The notes below the pieces were generated by a model. The model was not told the origin of the DNA and searched no databases. It saw only the letters and a program-made list of their open reading frames with translations. Shown piece by piece: positions 48,985-57,070 of a stretch of DNA of 64,000 bases (position 1 is its first letter; each line of letters opens with the position of its first letter). Made by a program: the position numbers and the translations under genes. Source of the stretch: Aurantibacter_A sp039941195 (GTDB lineage: Bacteria > Bacteroidota > Bacteroidia > Flavobacteriales > Flavobacteriaceae); contig NZ_JBDVFA010000035.1 of assembly GCF_039941195.1 (NCBI RefSeq), positions 62,001 through 126,000 of the forward strand, in the 5' to 3' direction.

Positions 48985-50046
48985 TTATTCAATCGCTTTC
49001 ACTACGGCTTTTGGTGCTTCTTTTTTAGACCCATCAAAACCAGTAACACCGCCAACGGTTGTATACTTCATCACATATTTCTTATCCGGAAATATACGTT
49101 GATATGCACTTTGACACATTAATGTTGCTTCATGAAAGCCACATAAAATCAGTTTCAATTTACCAGGATACGTATTTACATCTCCAATTGCATAAATACC
49201 AGGAATATTAGTTTGATAATCCAAGGTGTTATCAACTTTGATTGCATTCTTTTCAATATCGAGCCCCCAGTCAGCAATAGGACCAAGTTTTGGTGAAAGA
49301 CCAAATAAAGGAATAAAGTTATCTACTTCTAATTCAATTTCTTCACCTGCATCGCCAGATTTTCGAATGGTAACTGCTTCCAAGGCATCTCCACCTTTTA
49401 ATCCAATGATTTCAGCAGGAGTAATTAGATTAATTTTACCTTCATTTTTAAGATGTTGAACTTTTTCTACAGAATCTAAGGCACCACGAAATTCGTTTCT
49501 TCTATGCACTAAAGTTACTTCAGAAGCAACATCAGCTAAAAAGATACTCCAATCTAATGCTGAATCACCACCGCCGGCAATAACAACTTTCTTATCACGA
49601 TAAACTTCTGGATCCTTAATAATGTAAGCTATTCCATTATCCTCAAATTTCTCAATATCTTCAAGTAATGGTTTTCTAGGTTCAAAACTTCCAAGTCCAC
49701 CAGCAATGGCTACTATTGGAGCTTGATGTTTAGTACCTCTATTGGTTGTAACAACAAAAGTACCATCCTCTAGTTTCTCAATGGTTTCTGCTCTTTCACC
49801 CAATGTAAACCCGGGTTGAAAAGCTTTTATCTGCTCCATTAAATTATCAACCAATTCGCCAGCAAGAACTTCAGGGAAGCCCGGTATGTCGTAGATTGGT
49901 TTCTTAGGATAGATTTCGGAACATTGTCCTCCTGCTTGTGGCAAAGCGTCAATAAGATGACATTTTAATTTTAATAGTCCTGCTTCAAAAACGGCAAAAA
50001 GTCCAGTCGGACCAGCGCCGATTATCAAAATATCTGTTTTAATCAT
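48985..50046 (-). CDS. Ferredoxin--NADP reductase, thioredoxin-reductase-like type
   Basis: A 353-residue FAD/NAD(P) flavoprotein. The N-terminal FAD site is GAGPTGLFAVFEAGLL, followed by the family's DALPQAGGQCSEIYPKKPIYDIPGFP. The NADP site is KKVVIAGGGDSALDWSIFLA, and the C-terminal FAD motif is GIYAIGDVNTYPGKLKLI. The redox-active Cys pair of thioredoxin reductases is absent (DSALDW replaces CATC), which marks the reductase as the ferredoxin-NADP type rather than TrxR. It lies between nifU and the ferredoxin gene and most likely reduces that ferredoxin. Confidence 0.9.
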   Translation of the reverse strand: MIKTDILIIGAGPTGLFAVFEAGLLKLKCHLIDALPQAGGQCSEIYPKKPIYDIPGFPEVLAGELVDNLMEQIKAFQPGFTLGERAETIEKLEDGTFVVTTNRGTKHQAPIVAIAGGLGSFEPRKPLLEDIEKFEDNGIAYIIKDPEVYRDKKVVIAGGGDSALDWSIFLADVASEVTLVHRRNEFRGALDSVEKVQHLKNEGKINLITPAEIIGLKGGDALEAVTIRKSGDAGEEIELEVDNFIPLFGLSPKLGPIADWGLDIEKNAIKVDNTLDYQTNIPGIYAIGDVNTYPGKLKLILCGFHEATLMCQSAYQRIFPDKKYVMKYTTVGGVTGFDGSKKEAPKAVVKAIE

Positions 50047-50117
50047 TTAGAAATACATTAAATAAGGGTAAAAAATAGTTTGGTATATTGGAAAGACACA
50101 TGATAAAAATAAGAAGT

Positions 50118-50357
50118 TTATTCGATATTAATAACCTCTTCAATTTGTGGTGCATATTTTTTAATTGTCATTTCAACACCACTTTTTAAAGTCATTTGAT
50201 TGACCGAACAACCAACACAAGCACCCTCAAGTTTAACCTTTACAGAATTCTCATTATCAATTGAAATCAATGAAATATCACCGCCATCACTTTGCAAGAA
50301 AGGCCTAATTTCTTCTAGCGCCTTTTCTACGTTTAATTTTAATTCTTCAGGTGTCAT
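50118..50357 (-). CDS. NifU-like iron-sulfur scaffold protein
   Basis: A 79-residue protein consisting only of the NifU C-terminal domain, the Nfu type. The cluster-binding C-x-x-C is in GACVGCSVNQMTLKSGVE. It carries Fe-S clusters to target proteins. It follows the Mrp gene with a one-base gap, and the two are very likely translationally coupled. Together with the ferredoxin and reductase it forms a small Fe-S and electron-transfer operon. Confidence 0.93.
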   Translation of the reverse strand: MTPEELKLNVEKALEEIRPFLQSDGGDISLISIDNENSVKVKLEGACVGCSVNQMTLKSGVEMTIKKYAPQIEEVINIE

Positions 50358-50358
50358 A

Positions 50359-51501
50359 TTATTTTTTCTTAACAGCAGAACAACCCGCCATTGTTGTTAT
50401 TTTAATTGCTTCTGTTGGAGGTAGACTTTTATTTCTACTTACAACTTCTTGAACTACGCTTTTGGTCAATTCTTCAAATGCGCTTTCAATAGGAGTATTT
50501 GTTTGCATAGCTGCTGGTCTACCAACATCTCCTGCTTCACGTATACTTTGTACTAATGGAATTTCTCCTAAAAAAGGCACCTCTAAATCCTCAGCTAAAT
50601 GCTTAGCACCTTCTTTTCCAAAGATATAATATTTGTTCTCTGGTAATTCAGCAGGGGTAAAATACGCCATATTCTCAACAATACCCAATACTGGAACATT
50701 TATAGATTCTTGTTGAAACATTGCTACTCCTTTTTTTGCATCTGCCAATGCCACTTCTTGTGGTGTACTTACTACCAATGCACCAGTTATTGGCATAGCT
50801 TGCATAATACTTAAATGAATATCTCCCGTACCGGGTGGTAAATCAATTAGCATAAAATCTATTTCACCCCAATGCGCATCAAAAATCATTTGATTTAATG
50901 CTTTAGAAGCCATTGGGCCACGCCAAATTACCGCTTGATTAGGTTCTGTAAAAAATCCTATGGAAAGTAATTTTACTCCATAACTCTCTACTGGTTTCAT
51001 TTTTGATTTACCATCAATATTTACCGCTAAAGGTTTTTCGTGGGTAACATCGAACATAATAGGCATAGAAGGTCCATAAATATCGGCATCTAATAAACCA
51101 ACTTTAAATCCCATTTTTGCTAATGTAACTGCAAGGTTAGCAGTCACTGTAGATTTACCAACCCCCCCTTTACCTGAGGCTACTGCAATAATATTTTGAA
51201 CACCTGGTAATGGCTTCCCTTTTATTTCATTGGTTTTTGGCTTTGCAGGAGGAGCCTCAACTTTAATATTGATTTTAATTTTTGCTTTTTCGTAAACTTC
51301 TTTATGGATGATTTTTAAAATCTCAACCTCAGTTTTTTTACGAGCTTGTAGGCTAGGGTTATTTATGGTAATATCCACCTCAACCTCATCACCAAAAATT
51401 TGTATATTTTTTACAGCGCCACTTTCAACCATATTACGGCCTTCACCTGGTACTGTAATATGCTCCAATGCCTTTAAAACGGCTTTCTTCTCAATCTTCA
51501 T
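50359..51501 (-). CDS. mrp: Mrp/NBP35-family iron-sulfur carrier ATPase
   Basis: A 380-residue P-loop ATPase. The first ~95 residues are a DUF59/MIP18-like domain (VLKALEHITVPGEGRNMVESG). The deviant Walker A is ASGKGGVGKSTVTANLAVTL, with LLDADIYGPSMP as the switch and DFMLIDLPPGTGDIHLS as Walker B. This is the ApbC/Mrp family that binds and transfers Fe-S clusters. It is the first gene of the run leading into nifU, ferredoxin reductase and ferredoxin, which fits an Fe-S assembly role. Confidence 0.92.
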   Translation of the reverse strand: MKIEKKAVLKALEHITVPGEGRNMVESGAVKNIQIFGDEVEVDITINNPSLQARKKTEVEILKIIHKEVYEKAKIKINIKVEAPPAKPKTNEIKGKPLPGVQNIIAVASGKGGVGKSTVTANLAVTLAKMGFKVGLLDADIYGPSMPIMFDVTHEKPLAVNIDGKSKMKPVESYGVKLLSIGFFTEPNQAVIWRGPMASKALNQMIFDAHWGEIDFMLIDLPPGTGDIHLSIMQAMPITGALVVSTPQEVALADAKKGVAMFQQESINVPVLGIVENMAYFTPAELPENKYYIFGKEGAKHLAEDLEVPFLGEIPLVQSIREAGDVGRPAAMQTNTPIESAFEELTKSVVQEVVSRNKSLPPTEAIKITTMAGCSAVKKK

Positions 51502-51626
51502 TATATAAAATCATTCTAAACAACAAAGATACGTTATAGGGATGAGAAGATAAAGATTTCGAATTTAAAAGTAATGCTTAGAAATAGTTCGCAGATTATT
51601 GTAAAAAGGTAATTTAAAGTGTTTTA

Positions 51627-52013
51627 TTAAGCTCTGATTTGATTTTCTACTTCCATCCAATGTTGCGCTTCATACATGGTATCAAAAATCCTTAAAGGAA
51701 CAAGAGAAAATATTTCCTCGTACTTTATGGTCTTTTTTGTTTCCTCATTTGGTGCTACCATTGCAAAGGAACTTACATCAGAATAAAAAGGACAATGCAT
51801 ATAAGCGATAATATTAATGGTATAATTTGCAGTTCTGTCAAAAATATACCCATATTTTTTTTGACCATAAAATTCTCGATACACCTCATGTAAGGATATC
51901 ACTTTTGCAGTATCTACTATTGTATGGTCCTTAATTTTACATACAACATAGGTTTCGTAAAAATAAATTTTGGCAAAATTCAGTTCTAATTCACGGATAG
52001 GAGCTAGGACCAT
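51627..52013 (-). CDS. Conserved-looking small hypothetical protein
   Basis: A 128-residue soluble protein with no signal peptide. Alternating strands and helices (FYETYVVCKIKDHTIVD, then VISLHEVYREFY, then NIIAYMHCPF) suggest a STAS-like or SpoIIAA-like alpha/beta fold. Motifs are too weak to name a family. It lies alone on the minus strand between mrp and the alkyltransferase-like gene. Function unknown. Confidence 0.7.
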   Translation of the reverse strand: MVLAPIRELELNFAKIYFYETYVVCKIKDHTIVDTAKVISLHEVYREFYGQKKYGYIFDRTANYTINIIAYMHCPFYSDVSSFAMVAPNEETKKTIKYEEIFSLVPLRIFDTMYEAQHWMEVENQIRA

Positions 52014-52141
52014 AATATCTTAAATTATAATTTTATAAGAAAAGTACTACTTTTTTATGAGAAAACATACAATGCCTGAGCAAAAAAATGTACTTACTCG
52101 CTCATTTTTAATTAAATAACATTTTTTTAAGCAACGAAGAA

Positions 52142-52495
52142 TTATTCTAATTCTTTACTAGGGTCCCAAAAATAGGTTTCCAAATTTTGAATTTGGTTCT
52201 CAATAACTACAACACCTTCACTCTCTAAAAGTTGTTGCATAAGGTTTGTGCCTTCAAAATGATGTTTACCCGTTAAAAGTCCTTTTCTATTTACAACCCT
52301 ATGTGCTGGCACATCGTTAGTTTCTTTCTTAGCATTAGATGAGTTAACACCATTCATTGCCCAACCCACCATTCGAGCACTTCTAGCGGCACCTAAATAC
52401 GTAGCTATTGCTCCATAAGATGTTACTCGGCCATAAGGTATCTGCCTTGCCACCTCGTATACTCTTTGAAAAAAGTTTTTATTTTCTAATTTCAA
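52142..52495 (-). CDS. Alkyltransferase-like (ATL) DNA-binding protein
   Basis: A 117-residue protein of the MGMT family. It has the DNA-binding helix and recognition block (RVTSYGAIATYLGAARSARMVGWAMN). The active-site motif is PAHRVVNRKG where alkyltransferases have PCHRVI, so the alkyl-accepting Cys is replaced by Ala. That makes it an ATL protein, which binds O6-alkylguanine and channels it to nucleotide-excision repair rather than transferring the alkyl group. Three bases separate it from the upstream exporter gene, which suggests one operon with that gene and trmB. Confidence 0.9.
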   Translation of the reverse strand: MKLENKNFFQRVYEVARQIPYGRVTSYGAIATYLGAARSARMVGWAMNGVNSSNAKKETNDVPAHRVVNRKGLLTGKHHFEGTNLMQQLLESEGVVVIENQIQNLETYFWDPSKELE

Positions 52496-52498
52496 AAC

Positions 52499-53125
52499 TT
52501 ATCTAAGAATTCTAATTAAAGTAAAAATCAACAATACAACCATCAAAATACTAAGAATGTAATTTGAATTTTTTGAAAATCGCTGATTCTTATTTTCCAA
52601 TTTGTTAAAATAAATAGTGTACATATATAGCACGGTAAATGTTCCACAACCAGCGGCTAGCACAAATATTAAAATATCCCAAACTTGAAATTTTATCCAC
52701 CCTGATGCATTCCACATTACATTTAAACCACTATAATACGGTATGGTTAGCAAATTTAATGCAGCAAGACCCATCCCTTTGAAATAACTATTTCGTTTAC
52801 TCACTTTTACTAATCTCACATCTTCTTGTTTATTTTTTCTTGCTGCGATAAAAAAATAAACTGCAAAAACAGCAAAAACTACAACTGCTATTTTTAGTAA
52901 CAATTCCGAAACTTCGGGATTATTATGTAAAAAATTCGAAATCCAAACAGCAATTAACGCTTGAATTAAAATTGTAGTAGAAATACCTAAGCTAAAAACA
53001 ATTCCATTTAATTTACCCTTAGTTACACTAACCTTAGCGGCATTCATATTTAACAATCCTGGTGGAACGGTTGCCATGAAAGCTGCTGAAAAAGTAGCAA
53101 AAAAAAGAATCAACAAATGCGTCAT
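52499..53125 (-). CDS. LysE-family exporter
   Basis: A 208-residue inner-membrane protein with about six hydrophobic segments. The N-terminal block FFATFSAAFMATVPPGLLNMNAAKVSV is a variant of the LysE/RhtB family signature, with the family's early proline and glycine. The family exports amino acids or other small metabolites. The substrate cannot be predicted. Its start overlaps the trmB stop by one base (TAATG), so it is translationally coupled to trmB. Confidence 0.85.
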   Translation of the reverse strand: MTHLLILFFATFSAAFMATVPPGLLNMNAAKVSVTKGKLNGIVFSLGISTTILIQALIAVWISNFLHNNPEVSELLLKIAVVVFAVFAVYFFIAARKNKQEDVRLVKVSKRNSYFKGMGLAALNLLTIPYYSGLNVMWNASGWIKFQVWDILIFVLAAGCGTFTVLYMYTIYFNKLENKNQRFSKNSNYILSILMVVLLIFTLIRILR

Positions 53126-53802
53126 TAGTTTGGCGGTATACGAAATTGTATATAGGTTATTGGCTTGTTTTTTTCAAGGTACTGATTTTCATAGAAAGTT
53201 TGAATTTCTAAAACTTCTTTCGGGCTACCTTCATTTTTGTACACGTCATGATTGGCATAAACAATTTCAACACCAAGTCCGTGAAGCAACCCTAAAGTGT
53301 AACCGTGCATAAACTCACTATCTGTTTTTAGGTGCACTAAGCCATCTTTTTTTAAGATTCTCTGGTAGCGCTCTAAAAACTCACTATTTGTTAAACGATG
53401 CTTAGTCCGCTTATACTTTATTTGAGGATCAGGAAAAGTTATCCAAATTTCAGAAACTTCATTTTCAGCGAATATCTCATCTATTAATTCAATCTGAGTT
53501 CTTAAAAAAGCAACATTACTCAGGTTATCTTCTAAAGCCGTTTTCGCACCCCGCCATAAGCGAGCTCCTTTTATGTCAACTCCTATATAATTAATATTAG
53601 CATTTCGCTTTGCCAATTCAACAGTATACTCACCTTTGCCACAACCCAGTTCCAAAACAATCGGATTATCATTCTTAAAATGTTTCCCCCAATTACCTTT
53701 CATTTTAAAACGGCCATTCGAAATTTCTTCCCGATTTGGTTGAAAGACATTATTGAATTGCTCGTTATCCTTAAATCTTCTTAATTTATTTTTACTGCCC
53801 AC
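53125..53802 (-). CDS. trmB: tRNA (guanine-N7)-methyltransferase
   Basis: A 225-residue SAM-dependent methyltransferase making m7G46 in tRNA. The SAM site is LELGCGKGEYTVELA, followed by IGVDIKGARLWRGAKTA. EIWITFPDPQIKYKRTKHRLTNSEF is the TrmB catalytic loop, in a shorter Bacteroidota form than the FPDPWPKKRH of enterobacteria. It heads a coupled run trmB - lysE-type gene - ATL gene. Confidence 0.95.
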   Translation of the reverse strand: MGSKNKLRRFKDNEQFNNVFQPNREEISNGRFKMKGNWGKHFKNDNPIVLELGCGKGEYTVELAKRNANINYIGVDIKGARLWRGAKTALEDNLSNVAFLRTQIELIDEIFAENEVSEIWITFPDPQIKYKRTKHRLTNSEFLERYQRILKKDGLVHLKTDSEFMHGYTLGLLHGLGVEIVYANHDVYKNEGSPKEVLEIQTFYENQYLEKNKPITYIQFRIPPN

Positions 53803-53884
53803 ACTAAATTAAACTCGTTAAATATTTTGAGCAAAGCTATGGGAAATCTTTAGTAAATGAAATCTATGTTTTAAAAGAAAAAAA

Positions 53885-54949
53885 TCACACAACAGGCACT
53901 TCAACTTCATCAACTTTTTTTAATGTAAATGAAAATTCGGAGCCAGCTCCGACAACACTTTCTACATATATTTTTTCGCCATGAGCTTCAATAATATGTT
54001 TCACTATAGCGAGACCCAGACCGGAACCACCTTCTTTTCTGTTTCCACTTTGATCTACACGAAAAAACCTTTCGAATAAACGAGGAACATACTGTTCTGC
54101 AATACCTTCTCCATTATCTGTAACTCTAATAATAACTCTATTTTTAATTAGGTTTTCAACGCTAACTTCCGTGGTGCCATTTTTAAATCCGTATTTTATG
54201 GAATTAACCAACAGGTTCATTAGCACTTGCTGAATTTTCTCTAAATCTCCTTTTACATAAATAGGTTCCTTATACTCCATATCAAAGGTGAGTGTAATCT
54301 TTTTCTTCGCTGCTTTCATTTCAAGTAAATCAAAAACACTCTGTATAAGCTCTACGATATCGAAAGTAACTAAATCAAGATTTAGGTCTCCCACTTCTAA
54401 TTTAGTTATCATATCTAAATCTTTAACGATATAAATAAGACGATCTAACCCTTTATTTGCTCTTTGTAAATATTTTTTTCGGACATTCTTATCATCCATA
54501 GCACCATCCAAAAGAGTTTCAAGGTATCCCTGTACAGTAAACAATGGCGTTTTTAACTCATGCGACACATTACCTAAAAAATCTTTTCTATATTCTTCTC
54601 TAATTTTTAGCGTATCTATTTCTATGCGTTTATCAGCAGCAAATCTTTCAATTTCTTCGGTAAGCGTTTCCATATCTGTTGTAACTGGTCCTGTTGCCAA
54701 AGATGTGGCATCTAATAAGGATACATCATCATAAATCTGCTTAATACGTCTATAGATATATCTTTCAATACCTATTTGGATAATAATAAAACTCCCTATA
54801 AAAATGAGTGGTAAATTGACAAGCAATTTAAATGCATCAAAATCGCCTTCGTTGTACATTCCTACAATAAAAACGAAAGCACAAAAAGTCATTATTAAAA
54901 ATGAAGCTCGAATTGCAAATTGATATGACCTTTTAAGTATGGTGGCCAT
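53885..54949 (-). CDS. Sensor histidine kinase (PhoR-like)
   Basis: A 354-residue membrane-bound kinase with two adjacent membrane segments near the N terminus (about residues 12-31 and 41-60) and a short periplasmic loop between them. A HAMP-like linker leads to the phosphoacceptor H130 in NVSHELKTPLFTVQGYLE. The ATPase domain has N, G1 and G2 boxes (NLLVNSIKYG, DNGEGIAEQ, GGSGLGLAIVKHI). The small loop resembles PhoR-type sensors. Its partner response regulator is at 55153-55839, 203 bases upstream in the same direction, so both are probably co-expressed as regulator then kinase. Confidence 0.9.
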   Translation of the reverse strand: MATILKRSYQFAIRASFLIMTFCAFVFIVGMYNEGDFDAFKLLVNLPLIFIGSFIIIQIGIERYIYRRIKQIYDDVSLLDATSLATGPVTTDMETLTEEIERFAADKRIEIDTLKIREEYRKDFLGNVSHELKTPLFTVQGYLETLLDGAMDDKNVRKKYLQRANKGLDRLIYIVKDLDMITKLEVGDLNLDLVTFDIVELIQSVFDLLEMKAAKKKITLTFDMEYKEPIYVKGDLEKIQQVLMNLLVNSIKYGFKNGTTEVSVENLIKNRVIIRVTDNGEGIAEQYVPRLFERFFRVDQSGNRKEGGSGLGLAIVKHIIEAHGEKIYVESVVGAGSEFSFTLKKVDEVEVPVV

Positions 54950-55152
54950 TATTATTGAATTTTATATTGATTTGAAGAAAACGCTACCTGACCTATATAG
55001 ACATTATAAGCAATAGTTTAGAATAATCGAAAAGCATTCTTCAAGAATGGACCTAAATCTAATGACCCCAAAGATAGTTAAGAATTCTATTAAGTTAATC
55101 AAGAAAGTAAAAGCTGACTTATTCACATATTAAAAAAGACAACTGTCGTCTG

Positions 55153-55839
55153 TTAAAGTACGAACTTATATCCCACACCTTTTACAGTTTTAAAGTGGTC
55201 TTCTCCTATTTTTTCTCGTAATTTTCTAATATGCACGTCAATAGTACGACCGCCTACTACTACTTCATTACCCCAAACCTTATCAAGTATAACTTCTCTT
55301 CTAAAAACTTTACTTGGTTTTGAAGTTAACAAAGCAAGTAGCTCAAACTCCTTTCTTGGTAGAATAATTTCATTTCCGTTTTTAATAACCTTGTACTCTT
55401 CTCTATTGATTACTATATCGCCTACCTTAAAAATATCATCGGCATCATTGGCTTCATCTTTTAAACGTCGAAGCAGTGCTTTAACTTTACTTACTAAAAC
55501 TTTAGGTTTTATTGGCTTGGTAATATAATCATCAGCACCAGCATCAAACCCAGCTACTTGAGAATAATCCTCACCTCTTGCCGTTAAAAAAGTTATTAAG
55601 GTATTCTCCAAGTTAGGCATCTTCCTCATTTGCTCACAAGCTTCAATACCATCCATCTCAGGCATCATTACATCTAATATAACAAGATGCGGCTTCTTTT
55701 TCTTTGCCTTCACAACACCTTCCTGACCGTTTTTAGCAGTAAATACTTGATAACCTTCAGCTTCAAGATTATAACTAATAATCTCCAAAATATCCGGCTC
55801 ATCATCCACTAAGAGTATTTTAATATCTTTCTTTTTCAC
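55153..55839 (-). CDS. OmpR/PhoB-family response regulator
   Basis: A 228-residue two-component regulator. The receiver has the acidic pair in VDDEPDILE, phosphoacceptor D56 in LVILDVMMPEMDG, and Lys in DYITKPIKPKVL. The DNA-binding domain is the OmpR/PhoB winged helix (LPRKEFELLALLTSKPSKVFRREVILDKVWG and VDVHIRKLREKIG-like end). It is the partner of the kinase at 53885. Together they may sense phosphate or envelope state, but this is not decided by the sequence. A candidate promoter is at 55859-55866. Confidence 0.93.
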   Translation of the reverse strand: MKKKDIKILLVDDEPDILEIISYNLEAEGYQVFTAKNGQEGVVKAKKKKPHLVILDVMMPEMDGIEACEQMRKMPNLENTLITFLTARGEDYSQVAGFDAGADDYITKPIKPKVLVSKVKALLRRLKDEANDADDIFKVGDIVINREEYKVIKNGNEIILPRKEFELLALLTSKPSKVFRREVILDKVWGNEVVVGGRTIDVHIRKLREKIGEDHFKTVKGVGYKFVL

Positions 55840-56169
55840 GTTTTTAGGTTTGTTTAGTCAAATGTAAAATCAATATGATGTAAATATAAGGTATCTCGTA
55901 TCAAAGGTATTAACTACGCTTGATAAGGTAACATTTCGGTAACGTTGAGCAAACACTTCATTAATATATCATATATTAAAAAGGTTTAAAAAATGGATGT
56001 TTATAAACAATTTCAATTTAAAGAAAATAAATAATACTGTTCATACGTTAGCTTCTTAAACATTTTATAATGCATTTCGTCGATTTTGAGCCAAAAACAA
56101 AGGGTTGAAACAAGGAAAGCTTATAAACATTTTGTACATTCGTGGTATGTTTTTTGTAACTAACCCTAT
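55840..56169. other. Divergent 330-base region between the PhoB-like gene and the T9SS-tail protein gene
   Basis: AT-rich and without a coding frame worth reporting. The only clear signal is the minus-strand -7 element at 55859-55866. No tRNA, repeat or strong hairpin was recognised. The plus-strand promoter for the gene at 56170 is not obvious. Confidence 0.5.
55859..55866 (-). promoter_or_regulatory. Bacteroidota-type -7 promoter element before the PhoB-like gene
   Basis: Read on the minus strand this is TACATTTG, an exact TAnnTTTG match 19 bases before the start codon at 55839. No clear -33 TTTG was found at the usual distance. Confidence 0.5.
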
Positions 56170-56478
56170 ATGAAGCACCTTTACCTTGTATTTGCTTTTT
56201 TATGTATCTCATTGGCTTACGGACAAGATTCTGTAGCCAGTAATGATATTGATGGGTTTAAACTTTACCCAAATCCGGTTACTAATGGCAAAGTTTACAT
56301 TAGTACTACTGATGCTGCTCCAAAGAAAATTTTGATTTTTGATGTTCTTGGAACTCAGGTTCTTCAAACCACTATTTTAGGAAGAGAAATAAACCTTTCT
56401 GATTTAGACGCTGGTGTTTATATTCTTCGTGTATATCAAAACAACAACATGGCCACCAGAAAATTAATAGTTAAGTAA
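56170..56478 (+). CDS. Minimal T9SS sorting-tail protein 1
   Basis: A 102-residue protein made only of a signal peptide (MKHLYLVFAFLCISLAYGQ) and a type A T9SS C-terminal sorting domain: FKLYPNPVTNGKVYI, ILIFDVLGTQVLQT, LSDLDAGVYILRVY and the basic end RKLIVK. There is no cargo domain between them. In this phylum such tails direct proteins through the type IX machinery to the surface. A free-standing tail could act as a competitor, a surface decoration, or a small structural part. It is divergent from the PhoB-like gene and followed by a second protein of the same form. Confidence 0.88.
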   Translation: MKHLYLVFAFLCISLAYGQDSVASNDIDGFKLYPNPVTNGKVYISTTDAAPKKILIFDVLGTQVLQTTILGREINLSDLDAGVYILRVYQNNNMATRKLIVK

Positions 56479-56650
56479 TTGCCTTTCAATATATTATTAC
56501 CAATTACCCATTCGACAATCGGCATAAAACTTAGATAAACGGTTAACGTGTTGCTCTTTACCTACGTTTGGTCGAATTTCACAACATTTATTGCTCGTAA
56601 GTAAACTCTTGCATTACCTTTATAGTGTTGATCCCAAATCAATGCCTACT

Positions 56651-56974
56651 ATGAAACTAATTTACACTGCACTGCTATTGGCATTTTCATTTACCTTGTC
56701 AGCGCAAGAAATAGCGAGCGTTCATCCTAGCGCCTCAAACGAAATAGCTGATTTTAAATTATATCCTAATCCAGCATTCGACAATGTGGTATATATTACT
56801 ACAAGTCTTAACGCTCCCAAAACTGTTATAATATATGATGTCTTTGGCGAAGCGGTACTTAGAACTAGAATGACAAATAAAGCACTTTCTATTGCGCGTT
56901 TAACTCCTGGAGTTTATGTCATGAACATTACAGAGAAAAATAAGACCATTAGAAGAAAATTGGTCGTAAAATAA
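56651..56974 (+). CDS. Minimal T9SS sorting-tail protein 2
   Basis: A 107-residue paralogue of the preceding small protein. The ATG at 56651 gives the signal peptide MKLIYTALLLAFSFTLSAQ. The rest is again a type A sorting domain (DFKLYPNPAFDNVVYITTS, VIIYDVFGEAVLRT, IARLTPGVYVMNITE and end RRKLVVK). A short spacer of about 15 residues (EIASVHPSASNEIA) is all that separates signal and tail. It is followed by a strong terminator. Confidence 0.86.
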   Translation: MKLIYTALLLAFSFTLSAQEIASVHPSASNEIADFKLYPNPAFDNVVYITTSLNAPKTVIIYDVFGEAVLRTRMTNKALSIARLTPGVYVMNITEKNKTIRRKLVVK

Positions 56975-56999
56975 ACCCTGAAACTCAATAAATACTCGT

Positions 57000-57030
57000 G
57001 TCCTGTTCTAATTTTAGAGCAGGACTTTTT
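57000..57030 (+). terminator. Intrinsic terminator after the second T9SS-tail gene
   Basis: A 12-bp stem (GTCCTGTTCTAA with TTAGAGCAGGAC, one G-T pair) and a 2-base loop, followed by a T run at 57026-57030. Confidence 0.85.
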
Positions 57031-57053
57031 ATTTATCACACATTCCGAATGGT

Positions 57054-57061
57054 TATCTTTG
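57054..57061 (+). promoter_or_regulatory. Bacteroidota-type -7 promoter element before the LuxE-like gene
   Basis: TATCTTTG is an exact TAnnTTTG match ending 9 bases before the ATG at 57071. A start site about seven bases downstream would make the mRNA nearly leaderless. Confidence 0.5.
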
Positions 57062-57070
57062 CTTATTGGA

